This document shows positions 1 through 6,802 of a stretch of 9,078 nucleotides of DNA, piece by piece. The translations under genes were made by a program, and so were the position numbers. The DNA comes from JALTDM01 sp964421355 (GTDB lineage: Bacteria; Bacteroidota; Bacteroidia; Bacteroidales; JALTDM01). The stretch spans positions 1-9,078 of the forward strand of contig CAYQWX010000072.1 in NCBI GenBank assembly GCA_964421355.1, written 5' to 3'. The notes below the pieces were generated by a model. It had not been told where the DNA came from, searched no databases, and saw nothing but the letters and a program-made list of their open reading frames with translations. Each line of letters begins with the position of its first letter. The first letter of the stretch is position 1.

Positions 1-455
1 GTGAAAGTAATATTTTATCTGTTGGCTTTAATCAAAGAATAATACATGATTTTTTGTATGAAGATATAGTAGCAAATCCTAAGATGTATGGTTCTAGACG
101 TACTAAGACATCATTAGAATACTATATTGGTAAAGAAAAAATAATAGCAAAAAATTTACAAATGGAAATAGATTTAACTACAGAATACAATGGTTATGTT
201 ACAGTTTTTGAGGGGAAAAATAGATTCCCCAAAAATTTTGCTGTTTATCAATTATATTTTCCATTCTTATATTATTATAATTTAAAGAAAGATAATTCAC
301 TTAACATTAAGGAAATAAATTGTTGTTATTTGTTGAGGGAACAGCAAAAAGAACAATCAATTATAAAAATTTATCAATATACTTTTGATAATCCTATGGA
401 TATGAGTAGTATAAAGTTAATAAAAAATGCACAATACAATTTGATAAAACGATAA
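1..455 (+). CDS. Probable type II restriction endonuclease, C-terminal part (5' end outside window)
   Basis: The reading frame is open back to the first base, so this is the C-terminal ~150 residues of a longer protein; the in-frame TTG at 54 is not a credible start. Codons 165-218 show a PD-(D/E)xK nuclease signature: a glutamate and aspartate in MEID (aspartate codon 171-173), a 12-residue spacer, then FEGK, with glutamate at 210-212 and lysine at 216-218, ending a hydrophobic strand. The following QLYFPFLYYY segment resembles the Q-L-Y-x-P helix that follows the ExK motif in several type II endonucleases. A DNA methyltransferase starts 2 bases after its stop, the normal layout of a restriction-modification operon. 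Predicted role: double-strand DNA cleavage at an unmethylated site. The nuclease assignment is inferred from motif plus neighbour. The exact family and recognition site cannot be read here. Confidence 0.7.
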   Translation, partial: ESNILSVGFNQRIIHDFLYEDIVANPKMYGSRRTKTSLEYYIGKEKIIAKNLQMEIDLTTEYNGYVTVFEGKNRFPKNFAVYQLYFPFLYYYNLKKDNSLNIKEINCCYLLREQQKEQSIIKIYQYTFDNPMDMSSIKLIKNAQYNLIKR

Positions 456-457
456 AT

Positions 458-1291
458 ATGTCGATTGAAGAATATATTAATAAAATATTTAATAAAGATG
501 TAATTGAAATTTTGAGAGAAATTCCTGATAATTCTATTGATATGATATATAGTGATCCTGATTATAATGTTGGGATTAATTATTCAGGAAAAAAATACAC
601 AAAAAAATGGGATGAATATATTGATTGGTATATAGAACTTATAAGAGAAAGTATGCGTATATTAAAACCTACTGGAAATTTATTTACTATAAATTATCCT
701 AAACAAAATGCTTTTTTATGGGTGAAGTATTTAGATACTGCTGCGTATAATGTTAATGAATATGTATGGGTTTATAATACAAATGTTGGACATAGTCCTA
801 AAAAATTTACAAGGGCACATAGAACAATTTTACATGTAACTAAATCAAAAAATAATAATTTTTATAAGGAGCAAGTTGCTCAACCATATCAAAATCCTAA
901 TGATAAAAGGATAAAAAAAAGGATATTGGAAGGACATAAAGGAAGAATGCCTTATTCTTGGATATATGCAGATTTAGTAAAGAATGTATCAAAAGATAAA
1001 ACTATACACTCTTGTCAAATACCAATTTCTTTATTTGATTTATTACTTAAAGCCTCTACAAAGGAGGGGGACATTGTTTTTATTCATTTTGGAGGAAGTG
1101 GCTCAGAAATAGTCCATACAAAAAAAATGAAGAGAAATTTTATTAGTTGTGAAATTCATCCAGAATATTATAGAATGATAGAGGAAAGGATTAAGAATAA
1201 TGGAAATATACCATTAAACTATAAATTAAACATTGTTAAAAATAAAATTGAAAATTCAATAAATGATAATATTTCTTTATTTGATGTGTAA
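458..1291 (+). CDS. Site-specific DNA methyltransferase, beta-type amino-methyltransferase (type II R-M)
   Basis: This complete 277-residue protein transfers a methyl group from S-adenosylmethionine to an exocyclic amino group (N6-adenine or N4-cytosine), protecting sites from the upstream nuclease. The catalytic motif IV comes first (DPDY, residues 33-36, in a DxxYNVG context). The SAM-binding motif I lies near the C terminus (FGGSGSE, 211-217), followed by a strand with RNFISCEIHPEYY (226-238) like the R-x-F-x-G-x-E-x-x-x-x-Y segment of the family. This order is that of beta-class enzymes; the region between (about 95-185) is the likely target-recognition part. Motif IV normally reads DPPY or SPPY, and motif I normally DPFxGSGT. 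Here the third position is Asp and the DPF triplet is IHF, so both signatures are variants. The start lies 2 bases after the preceding stop, suggesting translational coupling. GC content looks lower than in the - strand genes. Confidence 0.94.
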   Translation: MSIEEYINKIFNKDVIEILREIPDNSIDMIYSDPDYNVGINYSGKKYTKKWDEYIDWYIELIRESMRILKPTGNLFTINYPKQNAFLWVKYLDTAAYNVNEYVWVYNTNVGHSPKKFTRAHRTILHVTKSKNNNFYKEQVAQPYQNPNDKRIKKRILEGHKGRMPYSWIYADLVKNVSKDKTIHSCQIPISLFDLLLKASTKEGDIVFIHFGGSGSEIVHTKKMKRNFISCEIHPEYYRMIEERIKNNGNIPLNYKLNIVKNKIENSINDNISLFDV

Positions 1292-1297
1292 GTGAAT

Positions 1298-1819
1298 TTA
1301 AAACATTCTTCTTATTTCTTGTTTAATAAAGTCTAATGCAACTTGTGTTGGAGTGTTTTTGCTTTCCATAAGTTTGTTTGTAAGTGCCTTTATTAGTTCC
1401 ATAGCAGGAGCCTTTGGGTCTATATTTTTAGCTACCAAGTTTATAAATTTAAGGGTATTCTCTTTTGCATTTTTTATTACTATCCAAGCACTGTTCGATA
1501 TGTATATTTGTTGTGACAGGTTGTGTTCGTATTCGGCATTTATTATTTTTAACATTGCTCTGTGAAGTTGTCCTACTGTCATATTTGGTGAATTAAGTCT
1601 TACTATCAGGCTGGGTATGGATATTCGTTCAAGAAACAAAGCAAATCTTTCATAAGCTTGTAGTCGTAGTGGTGTTATTACTTTTTGGTTTTCTTTGCGG
1701 TATTCCCAAATGCGTTTTCGTTCGTTTTCTTCCAAAAGGTTTTTTAATACATAATATACTGCTACACCTACAATAGTTGGCGGAATTATAAGTGTAAGTA
1801 TTTGAATGATATATTGCAT
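1298..1819 (-). CDS. Small membrane-anchored conserved hypothetical protein (DUF7935-like)
   Basis: This 173-residue protein has one hydrophobic N-terminal segment (about residues 4-25), followed by a charged stretch (EENERKR) and a mostly helical cytoplasmic part. The segment PLRLQAYERFALFLERIS (about 50-67) resembles the most conserved block of a Bacteroidota-restricted family that I recall as DUF7935; that name is from memory and needs a profile search. No catalytic motif is visible and the function is unknown. It starts 8 bases after the gatA stop, so it is probably cotranscribed with gatA. There is no Shine-Dalgarno sequence, only an A-rich leader. Its stop is 6 bases from the stop of the convergent methyltransferase gene. 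Confidence 0.8.
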   Translation of the reverse strand: MQYIIQILTLIIPPTIVGVAVYYVLKNLLEENERKRIWEYRKENQKVITPLRLQAYERFALFLERISIPSLIVRLNSPNMTVGQLHRAMLKIINAEYEHNLSQQIYISNSAWIVIKNAKENTLKFINLVAKNIDPKAPAMELIKALTNKLMESKNTPTQVALDFIKQEIRRMF

Positions 1820-1827
1820 GACTTTTG

Positions 1828-3261
1828 TTATTTGATTTTGTGATTTTGTTCTAAATATTTTGCTAATGAAAACATTTTTTCTTCTTCAAATTTATTATTC
1901 ATTATTTGTAATCCGAATGGCAGTCCTTCTTTATTTTTGAATAAAGGAACATTTATTGCGGGAATGCCTGCAATGTTTGCGTGTACGGTAAATATGTCTT
2001 CCAGATACATTTCAATAGGATTTTCTCCCTTTGAGCCGTGTATAAATGCCGAATGCGGTGTGGTGGGTGTAATTATATAATCATAATTGCTAAAAATTTC
2101 TGCTGTTTTTTCTGCAATTATTCTTCTTACTTTTTGTCCTTTTCCATAGTATTGGTCAATATATCCTGCACTTAGTACAAATGTTCCTGTCATTATTCTG
2201 CGTTTCACTTCTAACCCGAAGCCTTCGCTGCGTGAAAGAATATATGTTGATTCCAAATCATGAGCATTAGGACTGCGGTATCCATAGTGTATTCCATCGT
2301 ATCTTGCCAGATTGGAGGATGCTTCGGCTGTGGTAAGCACATAGTAGGTTGGGACTAGATAATCTATGTATGGAAAATCTACAGGTTCTATATCTATATT
2401 GTTGTTTTTTAGTGTGTTAATTATGTTTGAGAAAGCGTCTTTTACTTCTTCTGATATAGAAGGGTGATTTATAATATTTGCAATGTATGCAATTTTTGTT
2501 TTGTTAGTATCTAACGGTTGTATTTGGCTATATTTAGGGACTTCTTTAGATGAAGATGTTGCATCCATTTTGTCTTTCCCTGCAATTACTTCCAATATTA
2601 GTGCGTTGTCTTCTACCGTATGGGTAAGAGGTCCTATTTGGTCAAAAGACGATGCATAAGCAATAAGTCCGTATCTTGACACTCTGCCGTATGTTGGTTT
2701 GCTGCCTACAAGTCCTGTAAATGAAGCGGGTTGTCTTATGGAACCGCCCGTATCACTTCCTAATGCGGCATGACACATATTTGCGGCTACTGCGGCAGCA
2801 GCTCCTCCTGATGAACCTCCCGGTGTTCTTTTGGTGTCATAAGGATTGTTGGCATTGCCGAAGTGGGACGTTTCGTTGGCACTTCCCATTGCAAATTCGT
2901 CACAGTTAAGCCTTCCTATTATTATTGCATCTTCTTTAATAAGTCTTTCTACTGCTGTGGCACTAAATAAAGATGTAAAGTTTTCTAATATTTTAGAGCA
3001 GGCTGTTGCTTTATGGTCTTTATATACAATGTTGTCTTTTAAGCCTATTATTGCACCTGCCAATTTGCCTGCGGTGCCGTCATCTATTTTTTTTTGTATG
3101 TTTTTAGCTCTTTCTAATACCTCTGTATCAAATGTTTCTAAAAAAGCGTTAAGCTGATTATTTTGTTTTTTTATATTTTCTAAAAAGTGTTCTACAACTT
3201 GTGGTAGAGTGATTTTTTTTTGTCTTATTGCTTCTTGTGTTTCTTTTATGGTATTATACAT
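1828..3261 (-). CDS. gatA: Glutamyl-tRNA(Gln) amidotransferase subunit A
   Basis: GatA is the glutaminase/amidase subunit of GatCAB, which converts Glu-tRNA(Gln) to Gln-tRNA(Gln) in the cytoplasm; in some bacteria it also acts on Asp-tRNA(Asn). The 477 residues match the usual length. The amidase-signature triad is complete: Lys75 (GLKDN), cis-Ser150 (GGSSGG, 148-153) and nucleophile Ser174 (SDTGGSIRQP). DEFAMGS (121-127), typical of GatA rather than general amidases, and SKPTYGRVSRYGL (187-199) are present. The start is supported by the N-terminal helix typical of the family and by a well-placed promoter just upstream. No gatB or gatC lies nearby, so the subunits are encoded elsewhere. The downstream small membrane protein gene is likely in the same transcript. 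A generic amidase is the main alternative, but is unlikely. Confidence 0.96.
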   Translation of the reverse strand: MYNTIKETQEAIRQKKITLPQVVEHFLENIKKQNNQLNAFLETFDTEVLERAKNIQKKIDDGTAGKLAGAIIGLKDNIVYKDHKATACSKILENFTSLFSATAVERLIKEDAIIIGRLNCDEFAMGSANETSHFGNANNPYDTKRTPGGSSGGAAAAVAANMCHAALGSDTGGSIRQPASFTGLVGSKPTYGRVSRYGLIAYASSFDQIGPLTHTVEDNALILEVIAGKDKMDATSSSKEVPKYSQIQPLDTNKTKIAYIANIINHPSISEEVKDAFSNIINTLKNNNIDIEPVDFPYIDYLVPTYYVLTTAEASSNLARYDGIHYGYRSPNAHDLESTYILSRSEGFGLEVKRRIMTGTFVLSAGYIDQYYGKGQKVRRIIAEKTAEIFSNYDYIITPTTPHSAFIHGSKGENPIEMYLEDIFTVHANIAGIPAINVPLFKNKEGLPFGLQIMNNKFEEEKMFSLAKYLEQNHKIK

Positions 3262-3284
3262 TTATGTCTGTTTTATTTACAGCA

Positions 3285-3316
3285 CAAAGATAGTATTTTT
3301 ATGCTATCTTGTAAAA
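3285..3316 (-). promoter_or_regulatory. Bacteroidota-type promoter for gatA
   Basis: Read on the - strand, TATCTTTG (3292-3285) exactly fits the Bacteroidota -7 element TAnnTTTG. TTTT (3316-3313), 20 bases upstream, is an imperfect -33 TTTG at the right distance. The expected transcript would start about 15-20 bases before the gatA ATG. The match is visible; activity is inferred. Confidence 0.5.
3287..3310. repeat. Inverted repeat overlapping the gatA promoter (possible operator)
   Basis: AAGATAG (3287-3293) and CTATCTT (3304-3310) form a perfect 7-base dyad with a 10-base spacer. One arm overlaps the -7 box of the gatA promoter, and the dyad sits in the -7/-33 spacer region. It could be an operator for a dimeric regulator. 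In AT-rich DNA a chance dyad of this size is also possible. Confidence 0.3.
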
Positions 3317-3337
3317 TGATATAATAAAGATAATGAG

Positions 3338-3374
3338 TTTAGGTTCGGGGACAATAGTGTCCTAAATGTTTTTT
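3338..3374 (+). terminator. Possible weak intrinsic terminator or leader hairpin
   Basis: TTTAG (3338-3342) pairs with CTAAA (3362-3366), and an inner GACA/TGTC stem (3350-3353 with 3358-3361) closes on ATAG, leaving a 7-base bulge on the left arm. A TGTTTTTTG tract follows at 3367-3375. The shape fits a weak + strand terminator, but no + strand gene lies upstream of it within this intergenic region, so a role is doubtful. Confidence 0.2.
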
Positions 3375-3389
3375 GCAGAAGGATATACG

Positions 3390-3455
3390 ATGTTTTATAA
3401 GTTGTTAGGATTTATATTTTTCTTTTTTTCTATTTTTGGGTCAAACAGGAAATAG
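3390..3455 (+). CDS. Doubtful 21-codon ORF for a hydrophobic peptide
   Basis: An ATG at 3390 opens 21 codons ending in TAG at 3453-3455. AGAAGGA (3377-3383) sits 6 bases before the ATG, a good Shine-Dalgarno match and rare in this window. The peptide has a Phe/Ile/Leu core (residues 5-16, with a FIFFFFSIF run) flanked by Lys4 and by Arg20-Lys21, like a single short membrane helix. It could be a small membrane peptide or the signal-peptide remnant of a decayed gene. The hydrophobicity may simply reflect translation of a T-rich tract, and no convincing + strand promoter is visible. I list it only so it is not lost. Confidence 0.12.
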   Translation: MFYKLLGFIFFFFSIFGSNRK

Positions 3456-3459
3456 GAAT

Positions 3460-3536
3460 AAAAAAAATTTATTGATAAATCAATCCGATGTTTTCATCCT
3501 TAAAATAACTTTGGATAGGATTGTTTTATAACAATA
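3460..3536 (-). terminator. Imperfect hairpin plus T-run after the glycosyltransferase gene
   Basis: Read on the - strand, the arm at 3536-3518 begins 12 bases after the glycosyltransferase stop codon. It pairs with 3486-3470: CAATCC/GGATTG at the loop side is perfect, the next six bases match at five, then a 2-base bulge and TATTG/CAATA follow. An inner ATCC/GGAT pair (3496-3499 with 3513-3516) shortens the 31-base loop. Eight T residues follow on the - strand (3467-3460). This fits an AT-rich intrinsic terminator. A degenerate palindromic repeat element is the alternative. Confidence 0.4.
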
Positions 3537-3548
3537 TTTTGTGAATTT

Positions 3549-4808
3549 TTATTGTGAAAAAGCTGTTTCTTTTGATTTAATGGTAGAAATAATATCTTTT
3601 TTTGTGATTTCTTTTTCGGATAATAATGATAAATATAATTGTCGGATATTTTTGATTAAGTTGGTGTAATCATATTTTTTATAAACATAAGGTATGCCAT
3701 AATTTTTTGCCTTATAGCGTAAATCTTCGTTTAGTATCAGGTTTGACAAATTATTATAGAAATTATACACATCTTTGGAGGGAGATAACCAACCGGAAAA
3801 TCCGGAGACTATTGTGTCAGCTGTGCCACCTACATCTGTTGCTACTACAGGTTTTCCTGCTGCTTGTGCTTCTATTAGTGTAACGGGTGTGCCTTCGTTT
3901 AGAGAAGAGAGTGCAATAATGTCTAATCCGTGATATACATCTGTGGTATCCTTTATCCAAGAAGTAAAATAAATATCGGCATCATATAAAGGCATTCCTT
4001 TTTGCCATACTTTAAGATTTAAGTTTTTACATAATTTTATTAAATTTTCTTTTAAGTCTCCGTCTCCTATAATGAATGCTTTTATTCTTTTTTTATCTGT
4101 ATTTGAAAATGATTTTTTTAACATTGAGAAAGCTTTGATAAAGAGATTGTGGTTTTTTATTGGGACCAATCTGCCTATTATCCCTATTGCAATATCAGTG
4201 TCTTTGAGTTGATATTGTGTTCTAAAATTATATCGTTTTTCTTCTTTGTTTAATTGGAATTTGTTTGTGTCTATCCCTATGGGAATAGTTGTAATTTTGT
4301 TTGCCTTTAATGATAATATTGATTTTATTTCTTGTCTTTGTAGGGGGGATATTGTTATTATTTTTGATGTTCTTTTTGCCAAATATTTTTCCAAGTTTAT
4401 AAATAATTTTGTTTTGGGTTTGCTAAAATATGAGTGGAATATATGTCCGTGAAAGGTATGTACTATTATTGGAACATTGTGTTCTATTGCGGCAAGTCTT
4501 CCTAATATTCCCGCTTTGGATGCATGTGTGTGAACTATATCAGGATGTTCTTTTTTTATAATTTCCTTTATTTTTTTGTATGCAATAATGTCGTTTTTAA
4601 GGTTTATTTCGCGTTGAAGTTCAGGTATTATTTTGTATTGTATATTTTCATTGTCTAAAATATAAGAACTGCTTTCTTCATAATCGCTATGTTTGCCTCC
4701 TATTAATATAGTTTCAAATTCATCACCTATGTGTTTTGTTAGGAAACTTGCATTTAGGGTAGGTCCGCCGAGATTGAATCGGTTAAGTATTCGTAATATT
4801 TTTACCAT
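3549..4808 (-). CDS. Glycosyltransferase family 4, GT-B fold (probable surface glycan synthesis)
   Basis: This 419-residue protein is predicted to transfer a sugar from a nucleotide-sugar donor with retention of configuration, on the cytoplasmic side. The N-terminal acceptor half shows NLGGPT (12-17, the glycine-rich acceptor loop), HPDIVHTHASKAG (88-100) and HTFHGHIF (117-124). The C-terminal donor half shows IGRLVPIKN (211-219, with Arg213 and Lys218 for the donor phosphates), IIGDGDL (246-252) and the EX7E motif, Glu305 and Glu313, in NEGTPVTLIEA (304-314). No membrane segment is evident. Sugar donor and acceptor cannot be deduced. The gene lies 89 bases downstream of asnB on the same strand, a pairing seen in polysaccharide clusters. 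A possible promoter precedes it and a hairpin with a T-run follows. The C-terminal ~20 residues are Lys/Ser-rich and outside the catalytic fold. Confidence 0.94.
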   Translation of the reverse strand: MVKILRILNRFNLGGPTLNASFLTKHIGDEFETILIGGKHSDYEESSSYILDNENIQYKIIPELQREINLKNDIIAYKKIKEIIKKEHPDIVHTHASKAGILGRLAAIEHNVPIIVHTFHGHIFHSYFSKPKTKLFINLEKYLAKRTSKIITISPLQRQEIKSILSLKANKITTIPIGIDTNKFQLNKEEKRYNFRTQYQLKDTDIAIGIIGRLVPIKNHNLFIKAFSMLKKSFSNTDKKRIKAFIIGDGDLKENLIKLCKNLNLKVWQKGMPLYDADIYFTSWIKDTTDVYHGLDIIALSSLNEGTPVTLIEAQAAGKPVVATDVGGTADTIVSGFSGWLSPSKDVYNFYNNLSNLILNEDLRYKAKNYGIPYVYKKYDYTNLIKNIRQLYLSLLSEKEITKKDIISTIKSKETAFSQ

Positions 4809-4827
4809 AAAATTTAATTTATCACTT

Positions 4828-4835
4828 CAAATTTA
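4828..4835 (-). promoter_or_regulatory. Possible -7 promoter element for the glycosyltransferase
   Basis: On the - strand this reads TAAATTTG, a full match to the Bacteroidota -7 form TAnnTTTG, 19 bases before the ATG. No TTTG is seen at the expected -33 distance, and the surrounding AT-rich DNA makes chance matches easy. The gene could also be read from the buk-gmk-asnB transcript, since no clear terminator lies in the 89-base gap. Confidence 0.33.
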
Positions 4836-4897
4836 CGAATAAGTATATTAATATGATTATTTTTTTGATGAATAGCTTTTTTTTATACATAAACATT

Positions 4898-6799
4898 TTA
4901 TATTAGGTGAGTGAAGGTTTTGGTGTCAAAGTTTTTTAACCACCACATTTGAAAAATAAAATAACTCCAAATAAGTGGTTGATATGTAGTGGCATGTTGT
5001 GAGTGTAAATGTTTTTCTATTGTTTTTACAAAATCAAAATTAAATATGTTTTGCGTTGCTATAAAATCGTTGTTAAATAGTAAGTTATACTTATCTAAAT
5101 TGTTTTTTATGTAAAATATTACAGGTATTTCAAAGCCATGTTTTTTCCCATTTATAATATTTTTAGGCAGCATGTCTGAAAAAGCATCACGAAGTATTAT
5201 TTTCCCTTTTTTTGTGTTTATTTTCCATTGAGGAGGTAATGAAAAGGTAAATTCTACAATTTTGTGGTCTAAAAACGGTACTCGTCCTTCCAATGAATGT
5301 AGCATTGTGTGATAATCGGTTTTGTATAACATGTCGTTGGGTAATACAAGTGTTAAATCATTTAGAAGAAAACCGTTTGTTTCAGGATGTTCCATTATTG
5401 GTAAAAACATTTCTCTTTCCCGTAACCAAATTATTTTATCACTATTGGGTGTAGTGAATATAGGCGTTGATATGTGCGGACAGTTATAACAAGCAAGTGT
5501 TTTGTATAATTCTTTTTCCGTTTTTCCTATCAAATTTGCATATTTTTTTAGTTTTCTTAGTGAATCTGCTATGCGGTTATGTCTGTTTCCTGCGGTTGGC
5601 AGAGCTTTTAATGGCTTTAGCAATAGATTTTTTATATGTTTTTGTTGTGCCAAGAGAAAAGCTCTGTGTTTATTGTATCCTCCGAATATTTCATCGGCTC
5701 CGTCACCTGACAGTATTACTTTTAATGATTTGGAAGTTTTTTTTGCTAAAATAAATAATGCAAAGGCGGAAGAATCAGCAAATGGTTCATTTATAGATGT
5801 TATGAAGTCTAAAAAGTATTTTGCCATTTCGGACTCATCTACTTGAAATGTAGTGTGTTTGGTTGCTATATGCTTTGCTACTTGGTTGGCGGCAGGAGTT
5901 TCGTCATAATACGGATGGTCGGGGAATCCTATGTTGAATGTGTGCAAATTGTTTGTGTGCTGTGATGCTATTGCAGATATTATAGAACTGTCTAATCCAC
6001 CGCTTAAAAAACTACCTACCTCTACATCTGATATTAAGCGATTGTGTACGCTTTGGGTTAATAGTGATTTAATTTGTTTTTTTGCTTCTTGGTAAGTTCC
6101 TGTAAATTGATTGTTTAATAGTTTGTCTGTATTATAGTAAGTATCAATTTTGAACGTGTCTTGTGAGACATATAAATATGAGCCGGGTGCAACTTTTTTT
6201 ACATTTTGGTATATTGTAAACGGAGCAGGAATATAAGTGTATCTCAATAATATCTCCAAAGAAGCTTTGTCTATTTCTTTTTTTTCCAAATAAGGGTGAA
6301 GTGCTTGCAGTTCGGAAGCAAATGCAAAATAGTTGTGATGATTTATAAAGTAAAGAGGTTTTATTCCAAATCTATCGCGTGCAATGAATAAAGAGTGATT
6401 GTTTCCGTCGTATATAGCAAATGCAAAATCACCATCTAATAGTTGTAGCATTTCTGTGCCGTAGCGATGATACATGTATAGCAATACTTCGGTGTCACTT
6501 TGTGTGAAGAATTGATAATTTTGTAAATGATTTATTTTTAATTGTTTGTAGTTGTATATTTCTCCGTTGAATGTTATGGTAAGGTTTAATTTATCTGAGT
6601 GCATAGGTTGATTTGCACGCTTGTCTAAATCTATTATTGCAAGTCGAGAGTGTCCTGCTATATAAGATTTTGTTTTGAATATACTTTGATTATCAGGTCC
6701 TCTGTGTGTGAGTAGTTTTACAGATTGGGTTACTTTATCTTCGTAAGATGAATGATTTTGGGGAGTAGAGTAAAAATAGATGCCTGATATTCCGCACAT
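4898..6799 (-). CDS. asnB: Asparagine synthase (glutamine-hydrolysing)
   Basis: The 633-residue enzyme makes asparagine from aspartate, glutamine and ATP through a beta-aspartyl-AMP intermediate. The N-terminal class II glutaminase domain starts with catalytic Cys2 (MCGISG), exposed after Met removal, with glutamine-binding SRLAIIDL (51-58), FNGEIYN (77-83) and SDTE (101-104). The synthetase domain carries the PP-loop SGGLDSS (266-272) and SGDGADEIFGGY (364-375). All key positions are intact. The length exceeds the ~550 residues of E. coli AsnB and matches the longer AsnB-like forms common in polysaccharide loci, so amidation of a sugar or other acid is a possible alternative. It starts 3 bases after the gmk stop, so it is almost certainly in the buk-gmk transcript. 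The glycosyltransferase gene follows on the same strand. Confidence 0.95.
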   Translation of the reverse strand: MCGISGIYFYSTPQNHSSYEDKVTQSVKLLTHRGPDNQSIFKTKSYIAGHSRLAIIDLDKRANQPMHSDKLNLTITFNGEIYNYKQLKINHLQNYQFFTQSDTEVLLYMYHRYGTEMLQLLDGDFAFAIYDGNNHSLFIARDRFGIKPLYFINHHNYFAFASELQALHPYLEKKEIDKASLEILLRYTYIPAPFTIYQNVKKVAPGSYLYVSQDTFKIDTYYNTDKLLNNQFTGTYQEAKKQIKSLLTQSVHNRLISDVEVGSFLSGGLDSSIISAIASQHTNNLHTFNIGFPDHPYYDETPAANQVAKHIATKHTTFQVDESEMAKYFLDFITSINEPFADSSAFALFILAKKTSKSLKVILSGDGADEIFGGYNKHRAFLLAQQKHIKNLLLKPLKALPTAGNRHNRIADSLRKLKKYANLIGKTEKELYKTLACYNCPHISTPIFTTPNSDKIIWLREREMFLPIMEHPETNGFLLNDLTLVLPNDMLYKTDYHTMLHSLEGRVPFLDHKIVEFTFSLPPQWKINTKKGKIILRDAFSDMLPKNIINGKKHGFEIPVIFYIKNNLDKYNLLFNNDFIATQNIFNFDFVKTIEKHLHSQHATTYQPLIWSYFIFQMWWLKNFDTKTFTHLI

Positions 6800-6802
6800 A
6801 AA

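Noticed and set aside
54..455. TTG at 54 as the start of a 133-residue protein
   Set aside because: The frame stays open to the left edge and the upstream codons read as normal protein, so this is an internal codon of a truncated gene.
913..920. A8 run in the methyltransferase gene as a phase-variation tract
   Set aside because: Runs of 7-8 A are common in this AT-rich DNA and the gene is in frame; only population sequencing could show length variation.
1061..1070. Shine-Dalgarno-like AAGGAGGGGG inside the methyltransferase gene
   Set aside because: No ATG follows at the right distance, and the bases encode the intact Lys-Glu-Gly-Asp segment before motif I.
1353..1565. 70-codon + strand ORF with hydrophobic start
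   Set aside because: It is antisense to the small membrane-anchored protein gene, whose own frame has a recognisable conserved block.
2721..3157. + strand ORFs of 62 and 103 codons
   Set aside because: They are antisense to the conserved amidase-signature part of gatA.
4845..4854. ATATTAATAT palindrome before the glycosyltransferase
   Set aside because: A 10-base palindrome of A and T only is expected by chance in such DNA.
5467..5846. Overlapping + strand ORFs of 95 and 114 codons
   Set aside because: Both are antisense shadows of asnB with no motif and no promoter or start context.
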